64,000 bases of DNA, taken from positions 310,001-374,000 of the forward strand of contig CALODM010000017.1 of assembly GCA_942492125.1 (NCBI GenBank), given 5' to 3'. The translations under genes were made by a program, and so were the position numbers. The notes beneath the pieces were generated by a model. That model ran no database searches and was not told the origin of the DNA. It saw only the letters and a list, made by a program, of their open reading frames with translations. The stretch is from BCD1 sp942492125. GTDB lineage: Bacteria; Bacteroidota; Bacteroidia; Chitinophagales; Saprospiraceae. Every line of letters begins with the position of its first letter. The stretch's first letter is position 1. Positions 35,361-44,461 of this stretch are shown piece by piece.

Positions 35361-35998
35361 ATGTGAATTCATATACGGAAGTGGAACCATTTCCAATAAT
35401 TCAATATTCTACGGTTGGATATTCTTCGGTTCGGCTGGGCATTCTTTTATTTTTTATTCAAAATTGGTTGGTATTAAATAACGGAGCTTTCATGTGGGAA
35501 AATATCGCAGAACTGCAGAATGTCAAATATTTAATAATCAATTTCCAGTTGTGTCTACCCCACACCCGCCCCTCTGTCTATCTATTTCCCTATATTCATT
35601 TTTATAAATTTGCTGTTTAGTTCTTAACAAAGCGATTATTCAAATAAATATATTTCAATTTGCTTAAAGTGTTGATTGACAATTATTTGTAATTATTTAC
35701 TGTTGTGATATTTTCCACTTTGAAAAAATTGGCACGATATTTTCTTTATAGTTAGTGAATAGATTTTTTGTCTGGATGGGCAATTCAAAATCATTCACTT
35801 TGAGTAGGTCTAATATAAATTGCTTATAAGAACCGGATATCCGGTTGATGCGGCAAACAGGTAGCTTTTCCAACAAAAACAGAAAGCGAAAAATGTAAAA
35901 CAGGTTCCCGAAGGTGAATAAACCTTTCGGGTAATGGCGGAGCTATCCCAGGTAAAACAGATTAAACTATTCAGCAATAATTTTTAACACGTCAAATT
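35361..35998 (+). other. Upstream region of the second HYR-dockerin gene
   Basis: No gene is supported in these ~640 bp. It holds a perfect 16-bp palindrome (35831-35846) and a hairpin with CCCGAAGGT (35907-35915) facing ACCTTTCGGG (35922-35931) 70 bp before the ATG. AT-rich sequence around 35620-35800 contains several partial promoter-like boxes but none that fits well. Confidence 0.4.
35831..35846. promoter_or_regulatory. Perfect palindrome AACCGGATATCCGGTT
   Basis: The 16-bp dyad is fully symmetric and lies about 150 bp upstream of the HYR-dockerin gene at 35999. It could be an operator for a dimeric regulator; no protein partner is suggested by the window. Confidence 0.35.
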
Positions 35999-38900
35999 AT
36001 GAAACACTTACATTTAAACTCGTCCAAAGGAGTCGGGAACTTAATTCCGACAGTCGAGAGAGGAAAATATCGGGGGTGGATCAATCTTCGGGTTTTGTTT
36101 CTTTCGCTTTTCACAATTATGGCTTTTTTGACCTTGCAGGCACAGAATTGTAACCTGGCCTGTATTGGTACGCTAAATTCACCACTTCAGGTGTCTGTAA
36201 ACCAGACCTGTGAAGTGACATTGGTCATTGATGCCGTTGTACAATCACCAATGGATTGTCCGGGACCCAAAAACATGATCGCCAGAGATTTGCAAAACAC
36301 TATCGTTGCTACCGGCGTAGATGTCATTTCATTTGATGCTTCCACGCTTGTAGGCGAAATTCTCAGCGTTGAAATTGAAGATGTAAATACCGACGTCATT
36401 TGTATCGGTTTTATCGAATTAATGGATTATGTAGACCCTACTTTTGATGTAGCCTGTGCAGATGTGACCATGGGATGTATGGGAGATACCAGCGTAACCG
36501 TTGTTGGAATGCCCGTCGCCACCGATAACTGTGGAGGTATTGCCAGCCTTACTTATTCTGATGTAGTTACCCTCGGTAACTGCCTTACGGATATCGTAAC
36601 GGAAGTTGAAAGAACCTGGGTGGCTACCGATCCGTCGGGCAACTCTGTAAGTTGCGTCCAAAGGATCTTTTTACAGAAACCTACTTTGGATATGGTCGTT
36701 TTTCCACAAGACATTACGTTGCCCTGTGACAATCCCAGTGCAGACCCGGAAACAGTAACGGGTGTACCCATGATTGACGGGGGGAGTATTATGAACGGCG
36801 ATATATGTAATTTACTGACAACCTTTGAAGATGATACGGTTTATGTGTGCGCGAATATTGAATACCAGATCATCAGAGAGTGGTCTGTTTTGGATAACTG
36901 TACAGACTTCTTTATCACAGATCAACAGATTATTACCATAGCGGATGAAACATCACCCGTAATTGTTTGCCCGGAGAACCAGACATTTTCAACGACAGGA
37001 GGTGAATGTTTCGGAACAGTAACCTTACCGGTTCCCGGGATTTCGGATAACTGTGATGCCGATCCGGATATCTTTGTGACTACCTCCTATGGGGAAGTTG
37101 GCTTTGGCCCACACTATGAAGTTCCGACAGGATCACATACCGTTACTTATACGGGGCTGGATGAATGTGGTCAAATGACTTCCTGTGAAATAACCGTTAG
37201 TGTTGTGGATGATCAGAAACCAACAGCTGTTTGTAACGATGAACTCGTCGTTTCTATTTCCACAGGAGGTATTGGCATCGTTTATGCCGATGCTATTGAT
37301 GAGGGCAGTAATGATAATTGTAATATGCAATTATACTTTAAGGCCAGAAGAGTTATGACCGGTGTTTGTGACGGAATCAATGGAGATGATTCTGATCAGG
37401 AAGGTTATCAGGAATGGTTTGACGATAAAGTGCTGTTTTGCTGTGAGGAAATGGAAGAAGATTCCATCCTGGTTTATCTCCATGCGTATGAAGTATTCCC
37501 AGGTGATGGACCTGTGGATCCATCAAGAGAGTTGCCGGGAGGTGATTTGTTTGAACATTTTAACGAGTGTATTACGGTGATCACCGTTCAGGATCAGATT
37601 CCTCCTGTGTTTGCCGTTTGTCCGGGGGATGTAACGATCGATTGTCATGACGACTATTCTGATCTGTCTGTTTTTGGATCGCCCATCGTAGTCGATAATT
37701 GTACCTATAGTCTGGAAGTCGATGATGTGTTAAACATTGATAACTGCGGTGTTGGAAACATCGTTCGGACATGGACAGCTACAGATCTGTATGATCAAAC
37801 AGCTACTTGTGTCCAGGAGATTACTGTTGTCAATAATGAGCCATTTTCTGAAGACCAGATTGTTTGGCCACCTACCTATGAAACGAACGTCTGTGGTGCA
37901 GCCGTAGATCCGGAGGATTTGCCTGAATTGTATCAGGAGCCTATTTTCTCCGGAGATCAGTGCAGCAATCTTGTTTACAACTATTCAGATGCTGTTTATA
38001 CCATTACCATGCCGGCCTGTTATAAGATTCTGAGAAAGTGGACGGTAATTGACTGGTGTAATTTTGATGAAGAGAACCCTGATGCAGGGGGTAAATTTAC
38101 CCATACCCAGGTGATAAAAGTACATGATAATGATGCCCCTGTTATTCAGAACTGTCCGGAGGACGTAACAGTACCTGTTGATGCAGATTGTAATTTTGGA
38201 GAGGTTACCTTAGCCCCTATTGTAGTGGAAGATTGTTCGGATTGGTTGACAATTTCCAACAATTCTCCTTATGCTTATGCCAATGGGTCTGATGCCAGTG
38301 GTTCGTATCCTTTAGGCACAACACAAGTTACTTTTACAGTAGTTGATCATTGTGGAAATGCCAGCCAGTGTGACGTTTTGATTACGGTGGAAGATCAGTC
38401 AGCTCCTTCTATCATTTGTATCACAGGACTTTCTGTGGACCTCGTCGAAGATGGCGGTGTACCTGTAGCAAGTGTTGATGTTGAAGACTTTATCATAAAC
38501 AATGGCATTTTTGATAACTGTTCGGCTGTTGGAGATATACAGGCAACGCTCAGGATTGGTGACGGTTCTGACCTTACCAATCCGGCGACGGCAACAAGTC
38601 TGGATTTTACTTGTGCAGAAGCAGGAATTCAGCAAATAGAGGTTTGGGTGACCGATGAAGCGGGGAACAGTGAATTTTGCCTTACCTATATTGACATTCA
38701 GGATAATTTGGATGTTTGCCCGGAACAGGCAACAAGTATGAATATGATCGCCGGGACGATCATTACTCCCATGGGAGAACACGTCGAAGACGTGATGGTG
38801 AACGTTCAGGGTGCTGAATCCACAGAAGTGTATACAGGTGATGACGGTCATTATGAATTCCATGATGTACCAACCGGCTTTAGTTATACGCTAATACCCG

Positions 38901-39991
38901 TGAAAAATGACGATATTCTGAATGGGGTCAGTACGATGGATCTGATTTTGATCAGCCGGCATATACTGGGAGTAGATCCTTTTGATTCTCCTTACAAATA
39001 CCTGGCAGCTGATGTGAATAACTCCCAGAGTATAACCACCTCAGACCTGATCAAGCTACGGAAGCTCGTATTGCACATCGATGAAGAACTACCTGTCGGA
39101 ACAAACTCATGGCGTTTTGTTGATGCCGGATTTGTTTTTCCGGAACCACAAAATCCATGGGCCACATCGATTCCCGGTTTGCAAAATATTGAGAACCTTG
39201 CAGGAGACTATATGAATGTGGATTTCGTGGGCATCAAAATTGGGGATGTGAATAATTCCGCTACGCCCAACAGCCTGATCGGAACGGAGGAAAGAATGGC
39301 ATATGCCGAATTTGGTATTGCGGTTGAAAACAGAACCGTAAAGCCAGGGGAAACAGTAACCCTTGATTTCAGGGCAAGAGATATGGATAAACTGGCAGGA
39401 TTCCAGTTTACCATGAGCTTCGACCCTGGAGCACTGGAGTTTGTTTCGGCCAGCAGTGCAGACTTGCCGGCAATGAATCAGAATAACTTCGGTATGAAAA
39501 ATGTTGAATACGGCATGTTAACCTCCAGCTGGAATCAGATGGATGAAGTGCCGGAGTCGGATGACATCGTCTTGTTCAGCCTTACATTTACTTCAAATGC
39601 CAATGCTGAATTACAGGACCTCCTTTTCATCGATTCCCGGTTGACCGAGGCCGAAGCTTATACTTTGGAGGAGGATGTGCTGGATCTCGCTCTGGTTTTC
39701 CTCACTTCAACCTCGAATGAAGCCGACAGTGGCAATGAACTTTACCAGAACAGACCTAACCCGTTTAGCGATGATACGATCATTCCTTTCAAATTGGCAG
39801 AACCCGGAGATGTAAGTCTTAATGTGTATGACCTTGCCGGCCGGATGATCTACCACTATGAAGGTTACTATGAAAGCGGATATAACGAATTGATAATTGG
39901 CAAAGACGACCTCAGTGTAACAGGTATAATGTATTATGAGTTGAGAGCGGGAGGTTGGAAAGATACGCGTAAAATGATTTTGACTGAATAG
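35999..39991 (+). CDS. HYR-dockerin-cohesin surface protein (second paralogue), T9SS type A
   Basis: The protein has 1330 residues and is intact. The signal anchor is unusually far in (about residues 28-49, VLFLSLFTIMAFLTLQAQ), so translation may begin at a later codon. HYR/Ig-like domains follow with the signatures DETSPVIVCPENQ, CNDELVVSI, EGSNDNC, CPGDVTIDC, WTVIDWCNF and NDAPVIQNCPEDVTV. Near residue 918 a CnaB/CarboxypepD_reg-like domain begins, then a dockerin-like pair (NGVSTMDLILISRHILG near 975 and DVNNSQSITTSDLIKLRKL near 1005). A cohesin-like domain (about 1100-1235, TLDFRARDMDKLAGFQFTMS) and a T9SS tail (YQNRPNPFSDDTI to RKMILTE) complete it. The module order is the same as in the 14557-22262 protein, marking them as paralogues. 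A terminator follows. Confidence 0.88.
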   Translation: MKHLHLNSSKGVGNLIPTVERGKYRGWINLRVLFLSLFTIMAFLTLQAQNCNLACIGTLNSPLQVSVNQTCEVTLVIDAVVQSPMDCPGPKNMIARDLQNTIVATGVDVISFDASTLVGEILSVEIEDVNTDVICIGFIELMDYVDPTFDVACADVTMGCMGDTSVTVVGMPVATDNCGGIASLTYSDVVTLGNCLTDIVTEVERTWVATDPSGNSVSCVQRIFLQKPTLDMVVFPQDITLPCDNPSADPETVTGVPMIDGGSIMNGDICNLLTTFEDDTVYVCANIEYQIIREWSVLDNCTDFFITDQQIITIADETSPVIVCPENQTFSTTGGECFGTVTLPVPGISDNCDADPDIFVTTSYGEVGFGPHYEVPTGSHTVTYTGLDECGQMTSCEITVSVVDDQKPTAVCNDELVVSISTGGIGIVYADAIDEGSNDNCNMQLYFKARRVMTGVCDGINGDDSDQEGYQEWFDDKVLFCCEEMEEDSILVYLHAYEVFPGDGPVDPSRELPGGDLFEHFNECITVITVQDQIPPVFAVCPGDVTIDCHDDYSDLSVFGSPIVVDNCTYSLEVDDVLNIDNCGVGNIVRTWTATDLYDQTATCVQEITVVNNEPFSEDQIVWPPTYETNVCGAAVDPEDLPELYQEPIFSGDQCSNLVYNYSDAVYTITMPACYKILRKWTVIDWCNFDEENPDAGGKFTHTQVIKVHDNDAPVIQNCPEDVTVPVDADCNFGEVTLAPIVVEDCSDWLTISNNSPYAYANGSDASGSYPLGTTQVTFTVVDHCGNASQCDVLITVEDQSAPSIICITGLSVDLVEDGGVPVASVDVEDFIINNGIFDNCSAVGDIQATLRIGDGSDLTNPATATSLDFTCAEAGIQQIEVWVTDEAGNSEFCLTYIDIQDNLDVCPEQATSMNMIAGTIITPMGEHVEDVMVNVQGAESTEVYTGDDGHYEFHDVPTGFSYTLIPVKNDDILNGVSTMDLILISRHILGVDPFDSPYKYLAADVNNSQSITTSDLIKLRKLVLHIDEELPVGTNSWRFVDAGFVFPEPQNPWATSIPGLQNIENLAGDYMNVDFVGIKIGDVNNSATPNSLIGTEERMAYAEFGIAVENRTVKPGETVTLDFRARDMDKLAGFQFTMSFDPGALEFVSASSADLPAMNQNNFGMKNVEYGMLTSSWNQMDEVPESDDIVLFSLTFTSNANAELQDLLFIDSRLTEAEAYTLEEDVLDLALVFLTSTSNEADSGNELYQNRPNPFSDDTIIPFKLAEPGDVSLNVYDLAGRMIYHYEGYYESGYNELIIGKDDLSVTGIMYYELRAGGWKDTRKMILTE

Positions 39992-40021
39992 TGTTTTATT
40001 GTGTACTTAATAAGTACAATG

Positions 40022-40055
40022 GCCTCTATGCTTCGCGGTGTAGGGGCTTTTTTTT
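40022..40055 (+). terminator. Terminator of the second HYR-dockerin gene
   Basis: GCCTCTATGC and GTGTAGGGGC form an imperfect stem around TTCG-like sequence, followed by eight or more T. It lies 30 bp after the stop codon. Confidence 0.7.
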
Positions 40056-40155
40056 ACTTTTCAGTGTGGCTTCCTGCCCAAACTACTACTACTGCCCGCA
40101 CAGACAGTAGGCGGGTTCCGTATTTCTGGATTCCAGCAAATCTCAATTTTTATCT

Positions 40156-40163
40156 TATTTTTG
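40156..40163 (+). promoter_or_regulatory. -7 box candidate that decides the DsbA-like start
   Basis: TATTTTTG fits TAnnTTTG. It overlaps the TTG codon at 40161 that would otherwise be the earliest in-frame start, which favours the ATG at 40200. Confidence 0.35.
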
Positions 40164-40199
40164 AAATTCAAATTTGAAAGAATAGCAAAAATCACCCTG

Positions 40200-40862
40200 A
40201 TGATAGAAATGATTCTCCTGGCACTATCCGCTTCCTTCCAACCCAGGCCTAAATTGATTTATGTGGGAGATCCTATGTGTTCGTGGTGTTATGGTATTTC
40301 TGAGGAGCTGGCCCAGCTGAAACAGCACTTTGAGGACGAACTTGATTTTGAAATAGTTTTGGGCGGACTCAGACCGTATAACAAAGAGACAATAGCAGAA
40401 TTGAGCGTTTTTTTAACGCAACACTGGATGGATGTAAAAAGCCGTTCAGGGCAGGAATTTAATTTTGATATTTTAAATGATGAAACCATAACCTATGATA
40501 CAGAACCCCCTTCAAGAGCTGTACTGGTTGTCAGGAGGTTGAGTGCCGGGAAGGAATTTGAATTTTTCAAGGCCATACAGCATGTGTTCTATTTTGAGAA
40601 TAAAAATATGCACCTGGCCGAAAGTTATCATGAGGTTTTGAAAAAGATGGACATTGATGTGCAAATTTTTAATGTGCTGTTTGACTCCGAAGAGATAAAA
40701 GGACTGGTCAAACTTGACTTTGCCAGGGCAAGGCAATTGGGTGCCAACAGTTTTCCTACCTTATTGCTCCAGGTAGGGGATTCTCTACATTTGGTAAATC
40801 GCGGATTCGCCCTAAAAAAGGAAATGATCCAGGCCATTGAAAGGATTTTGAAAGAACCCTGA
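40200..40862 (+). CDS. DsbA family (FrnE-like) thioredoxin-fold protein
   Basis: From the ATG at 40200 the protein has 220 residues. The first strand KLIYVGDPMCSWCYG carries a CSWC redox pair (Cys27, Cys30) in the position of the DsbA/FrnE active site. A cis-proline loop is present late in the sequence (GANSFPTLLLQVG), and the inserted helical domain lies between. The -MCSWCYG- form is typical of cytosolic DsbA-like oxidoreductases of Bacteroidota rather than of periplasmic DsbA. A hydrophobic N terminus (MIEMILLALSASF) is short, so export is uncertain. It is probably co-transcribed with yraN, 14 bp downstream. Substrates are unknown. Confidence 0.85.
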   Translation: MIEMILLALSASFQPRPKLIYVGDPMCSWCYGISEELAQLKQHFEDELDFEIVLGGLRPYNKETIAELSVFLTQHWMDVKSRSGQEFNFDILNDETITYDTEPPSRAVLVVRRLSAGKEFEFFKAIQHVFYFENKNMHLAESYHEVLKKMDIDVQIFNVLFDSEEIKGLVKLDFARARQLGANSFPTLLLQVGDSLHLVNRGFALKKEMIQAIERILKEP

Positions 40863-40876
40863 AAAAAAAGAGAATT

Positions 40877-41236
40877 ATGGCCATTCACAATGCGATTGGC
40901 AAAAAAGGAGAGGACCTTGCCAAAGCCTTTTTGGAGGAAAAAGGATATGAAATACTCGAGACCAACTGGCGGTACCGACGGGCTGAAGTCGACATCATTG
41001 CGATGGATGGCCCGGTAATGGTTTTTGTGGAAGTAAAGACCAGGTCCGATGCCACTTTTAGCCAACCTGAAGAATCCATAACGGTTCAGAAAGAACTGTT
41101 TTTGTCTGATGCGGCCTCTGCTTATATGGAAAAAAGCGGGCATGACTGGGAAATCCGTTTTGATTTTATTTCAATTGTCTTACAAAGTGATCAACATTAT
41201 AATCTGGAGCATTTTAAAGATGCTTTTTTTAATTAA
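40877..41236 (+). CDS. YraN/UPF0102 family endonuclease-like protein
   Basis: At 119 residues this is the usual family length. It shows the restriction-endonuclease-like core of UPF0102: KKGEDLAKAFLEEKGYEIL, then NWRYRRAEVDIIAMDG and VFVEVKTRSDATF, supplying the E-x-D...E-V-K catalytic pattern. The C terminus has IRFDFISIVL as in homologues. The family is thought to act on DNA, possibly in natural transformation or Holliday-junction processing, but the role is not settled. It directly follows the DsbA-like gene. Confidence 0.92.
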   Translation: MAIHNAIGKKGEDLAKAFLEEKGYEILETNWRYRRAEVDIIAMDGPVMVFVEVKTRSDATFSQPEESITVQKELFLSDAASAYMEKSGHDWEIRFDFISIVLQSDQHYNLEHFKDAFFN

Positions 41237-41314
41237 AAAACCTCCGGTTTTGGTTGGTCAATAAGGTTTATTGGAATAAATTTACTACCCTTGATTCCGT
41301 ATAAAAAATTTTAT

Positions 41315-42541
41315 ATGAACGGCCTTTACATGAGGGTGATTTTCGGGGTGATCACTGCTGTTTCTTTTTTTTATTGTAAGTCGGATAATTCCGTTGATCA
41401 GGGCAATGTTATTGCCATCATGATGCCGGACACCTTACCATTAACCCGCCCTTGGGAGAGCCCGATACCTAATGTTGAACTTCCTATGGGCATGATTTCC
41501 CTCAGTGCGGAGGAGTGTGGTAAATGCCATGTAGAAGTATTCAAGGAATGGAAAATGTCTACCCATGCTCATGCCTGGACTGACCTTCAGTATCAGGCGG
41601 AACTGGAAAAAAACAATGGTCTTTTCATTTGCATCAATTGCCACCTGCCCCTCCAGAATCAGCAGGAGGAAATTGTGACCGGGATCATTGATGGAGATCA
41701 TTTCCAACCGGTAAAAAAGCCCAATCCGATGTTCGATGAAAAGCTCCGGCAGGAGGGCATTACCTGTTTGGGGTGTCATTATAGGGATGGTCATGTAGTT
41801 GGCGGAAACCCGGAAGTCAAACCACCGCACAGTCATATTGTTGACAGAGAATATTTATCTGAAAAACTTTGTCTGTCCTGCCACAATGCAGCGGAACAAA
41901 TAAGTGACGAACTCATCTGTACCTTTGAAACAGGAAATGAATGGAAGGCCGGCCCGTTTTCCAAGGTCGGTGTGAATTGCATAGGTTGTCATATGCCTGA
42001 AGTCGAACGCCAGCTCGTTACAGGCCCTGAAATTAAAACAGGATTTCGTCATTTTTTCCCGGGATCCGGAATACCCAAAGTTCCGGGTGTTAAAGTGGAA
42101 GGCCTTACCGGGTATTCCTATAAACCTGCCGATTTACAAAATCCGTATAGGGCAGGGGACACCTTATCGCTTTCCCTAAGAATTAAAAATGACTTTGCCG
42201 GACATAAAGTCCCCACGGGTGATCCTGAGCGCTTTTTCCTGATACGATTTATGCTTAAAAATGATCTTGGACAAAGTCAAATGGATACCCTTTTCCGAAT
42301 AGGCGAGGAATGGGAGTGGTATCCCGTTGCTCAAAAGTTGAGTGAAAATAATATCCCTCCCGCAGCTTCACTAACATTTGCAGTGGATTACCCAATTACA
42401 GAGAAAGAAGGTCTGGTTTGGGATATTCTGGTCTCCAAACACCGGATCAGTAAACAAAGCCTTGCATACCACCATTTAGAAGGAATTTATCCGGATTCCA
42501 TCGTGGTGTATCAAAAATCTATGGAGGTTAAGATAGAGTGA
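41315..42541 (+). CDS. Multihaem cytochrome c family lipoprotein-like protein
   Basis: Five CxxCH haem-binding motifs are visible (CGKCH, CINCH, CLGCH, CLSCH, CIGCH) in the first ~230 residues, in the style of the cytochrome c554/c-prime fold family. The N terminus (MRVIFGVITAVSFFYC) looks like a signal peptide ending at a possible lipobox cysteine. The ATG at 41315 was chosen; 41330 is equally possible, and the TTG at 41291 is less likely. The second half (LSLRIKNDFAGHKVPTGDPE) is a beta-rich domain often found behind such haem domains, with another His-Gly-type ligand region. The protein probably takes part in periplasmic electron transfer; a specific substrate cannot be named. A long convergent hairpin follows. 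Confidence 0.85.
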   Translation: MNGLYMRVIFGVITAVSFFYCKSDNSVDQGNVIAIMMPDTLPLTRPWESPIPNVELPMGMISLSAEECGKCHVEVFKEWKMSTHAHAWTDLQYQAELEKNNGLFICINCHLPLQNQQEEIVTGIIDGDHFQPVKKPNPMFDEKLRQEGITCLGCHYRDGHVVGGNPEVKPPHSHIVDREYLSEKLCLSCHNAAEQISDELICTFETGNEWKAGPFSKVGVNCIGCHMPEVERQLVTGPEIKTGFRHFFPGSGIPKVPGVKVEGLTGYSYKPADLQNPYRAGDTLSLSLRIKNDFAGHKVPTGDPERFFLIRFMLKNDLGQSQMDTLFRIGEEWEWYPVAQKLSENNIPPAASLTFAVDYPITEKEGLVWDILVSKHRISKQSLAYHHLEGIYPDSIVVYQKSMEVKIE

Positions 42542-42561
42542 AGAGATATATGACAGGTTTT

Positions 42562-42592
42562 AGAAATACTATTTTTAAAAAATAGTATTTCT
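42562..42592. terminator. Bidirectional hairpin between convergent genes
   Basis: A perfect 15-bp inverted repeat with a one-base centre (42562-42576 and 42578-42592) sits between the cytochrome gene and the convergent hypothetical gene. A/T runs at the middle and flanks make it usable in both directions. Confidence 0.65.
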
Positions 42593-42619
42593 GAAAAAAC
42601 CAGCCGCCGCCCCCTTTTA

Positions 42620-42988
42620 TCACCTTTCATCCACTCTGTGGAACTTGACCAGATGTTCAGGGTCTGATTCATTGAAGATGCACAACGTCAGCATATTTTT
42701 TTTGCGGCGGTCAAGTGAAAAAAGGATTTTGACGGGATTGTGGACATACCCATTGTCTTCAAACATAGTGATCTGGTTGCTTCTCGTTTTGAAGCGAAAC
42801 CGTTCGAGTTCTTTGGCATCCTTCGGCAGGGGAACATCCTCATAGCCTTCCTCCAGGAGAAATTGCCGGACCATTTGAAAACTTTGTGCCAGACTTGATC
42901 CGGAGAAAACGGTGGTATATTGATAACCATCGCTGTGGCCACCAATGTATTCCATATTTTTCCTGGGAAAATTCTCTCGTATAGCCAT
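42620..42988 (-). CDS. Hypothetical protein, 122 residues
   Basis: I do not recognise this protein. It is soluble, with no signal peptide or membrane segment, and mixes charged helices (SSLAQSFQMVRQFLLEEGYE) with strands (KILFSLDRRKKNMLTLCIF). The length, codon use and lack of overlap with other genes support it as real. It lies 46 bp downstream of the phosphatidylserine decarboxylase gene on the same strand and may share its transcript. Confidence 0.65.
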   Translation of the reverse strand: MAIRENFPRKNMEYIGGHSDGYQYTTVFSGSSLAQSFQMVRQFLLEEGYEDVPLPKDAKELERFRFKTRSNQITMFEDNGYVHNPVKILFSLDRRKKNMLTLCIFNESDPEHLVKFHRVDER

Positions 42989-43034
42989 AATAAAGAGTAT
43001 TTTTTTCCCGCTGTTTTTTTGATTTAGCGTATGT

Positions 43035-43682
43035 CTAAACTCTTGCGATTACTGTTTTGTTTCCTTTGACTTTTTGATCCATTACTACTTCTATTTTCGC
43101 ATCCACAGGCAGGAACAGGTCCACGCGGGAGCCGAATTTGATGAAGCCAAGTTCTTTTCCCTGAATGGCTTGTTCGCCTACTTTGAGGTAAGTTCTGATC
43201 CTTTTGGCCATTGCTCCAGCTATTTGCCGAAGCATTATTTCTGTATGGTCATTTTTGATGACCAGTGTTGCCCGTTCATTTTCAGTGGAAGATTTAGGAT
43301 GGGAAGCGACGAGGTACCTCCCCGGATGATATTTGTAATAATCGACCCTGCCGCTTACGGGGTTACGGTTAACATGAACATTGTAAGGGGACATGAATAT
43401 GGAAATCTGCAGGCGTTTGTCCTTGAAATATTCAGGTTCTTCAATTTCTTCTATGGCGACAATTTTACCATCGGCAGGAGCGTAAATAATGCCATTCTGT
43501 ACGGTGGCTACCTCCCGTTTAGGGTTTCTGAAAAACCAAAGGACAAAAAACCAGATTACAAAGGACAGGACTCCCAGGAAAATGGTTACCACCGGAAAAA
43601 ACCGACTAACCAAAAGATTTAAGGCCACCAGAATTATGGTCAGCCCCAAAAGTATTCTGTGCCCTTCTTTATGAATTATCAT
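43035..43682 (-). CDS. psd: Phosphatidylserine decarboxylase family protein
   Basis: The protein has 215 residues. Two N-terminal membrane helices (LLGLTIILVALNLLVS, TIFLGVLSFVIWFFVLWFF) anchor it. The core has RNPKREV, YAPADGKIVAIEE, IFMSPYNVHVNRNPVSG and, near the C terminus, KFGSRVD. Self-cleavage between Gly184 and Ser185 would form the pyruvoyl group and the alpha and beta chains, as known for short archaeal-type Psd. It makes phosphatidylethanolamine from phosphatidylserine at the cytoplasmic membrane. A promoter-like box lies 27 bp upstream. The divergent gene encodes a DNA glycosylase. Confidence 0.95.
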   Translation of the reverse strand: MIIHKEGHRILLGLTIILVALNLLVSRFFPVVTIFLGVLSFVIWFFVLWFFRNPKREVATVQNGIIYAPADGKIVAIEEIEEPEYFKDKRLQISIFMSPYNVHVNRNPVSGRVDYYKYHPGRYLVASHPKSSTENERATLVIKNDHTEIMLRQIAGAMAKRIRTYLKVGEQAIQGKELGFIKFGSRVDLFLPVDAKIEVVMDQKVKGNKTVIARV

Positions 43683-43708
43683 TTTTAAGTTTTGTTTGTA
43701 ATTTATCG

Positions 43709-43716
43709 CAAATTTA
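43709..43716 (-). promoter_or_regulatory. -7 box candidate for psd
   Basis: On the minus strand TAAATTTG (followed by C) matches TAnnTTTG and gives a leader of about 20 nt before the psd ATG at 43682. The -33 region (GTTTC) is weak. Confidence 0.4.
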
Positions 43717-43782
43717 AAGAAATATGCGATATTGAAACACCCCAGTATTACTATTAGATTAATTTTTAAAAAAAATAGTACC

Positions 43783-44385
43783 GTGACAACCGAAGTAATT
43801 GATCACCTGTCCATGGACGACCGCCTGAAGTCTGTCATTCAAACAACAGCCGTAACCTTTCCGGAAACGGATGGGGATGTTTATGCAAGGCTCATCACAG
43901 CTATCATTTATCAACAGCTTTCGGGCAAGGCTGCCTCCACCATTCATGGACGATTTGTGCAGTTGTTTCCCGACGAATATCCTGCCCCGGGCTTGCTGTT
44001 GTCCAAAGATCTGGCTACCCTCCGCAGTGTGGGCCTTTCGCGCCAAAAGTCGGGTTATTTGCACAACGTGGCCGAGTTTTTTCAACAGGAGGATATACTC
44101 GATAGGGACTGGGGTGATTGGGAAGATGAGGCGATTATCAAATATCTCACTCAGATAAAAGGCGTTGGAAAATGGACTGTGGAAATGCTTTTGATGTTCA
44201 CCCTGAAGAGGACGGATATTTTACCGGTGGATGACCTGGGAATTCAACAGGCGATTCAAAGGTTGTATGGTTTTGAAGCCAAAGGCCGGCATTTGAAAGA
44301 AAAAATGTTGGAAATTGCAGAACCCTGGAGGCCCTATCGGACTTATGCCAGTCTTTATCTTTGGCGGTGGAAAGATGAGCAATAA
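43783..44385 (+). CDS. DNA-3-methyladenine glycosylase II (AlkA-like, HhH-GPD)
   Basis: The HhH-GPD superfamily core is complete: AIIYQQLSGKAASTIHGRF, the helix-hairpin-helix loop IKGVGKWTVEMLL, and the catalytic Asp in ILPVDDLGIQQ. The end WRPYRTYASLYLWRW is typical of AlkA-type enzymes of Bacteroidota. It removes alkylated bases such as 3-methyladenine during base-excision repair. No ATG lies in a good place: the GTG at 43783 gives 200 residues, while a TTG at 43732 would add 17 residues that fit poorly and lie within the divergent psd promoter region. A two-way hairpin follows the stop codon. Confidence 0.88.
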   Translation: MTTEVIDHLSMDDRLKSVIQTTAVTFPETDGDVYARLITAIIYQQLSGKAASTIHGRFVQLFPDEYPAPGLLLSKDLATLRSVGLSRQKSGYLHNVAEFFQQEDILDRDWGDWEDEAIIKYLTQIKGVGKWTVEMLLMFTLKRTDILPVDDLGIQQAIQRLYGFEAKGRHLKEKMLEIAEPWRPYRTYASLYLWRWKDEQ

Positions 44386-44420
44386 AACGGAATTATGTTT
44401 AACATCAGTATGGGCCATTA

Positions 44421-44443
44421 AGAGATGCTATCATAGCATCTCT
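44421..44443. terminator. Bidirectional terminator hairpin
   Basis: AGAGATGCTA and TAGCATCTCT (10-bp perfect stem, TCA loop) lie between the convergent glycosylase and universal stress protein genes. Confidence 0.6.
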
Positions 44444-44461
44444 AGGGTTAATCGGTCAATT

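Noticed and set aside
35246..35620. Open frame of 124 residues in the gap before the second HYR gene
   Set aside because: It runs through a hairpin terminator with seven T, its composition is not protein-like, and there is no start context.
14557..39991. Interpretation as a cellulosome
   Set aside because: No glycoside hydrolase, esterase or carbohydrate-binding module is present; all partners are adhesin-like.
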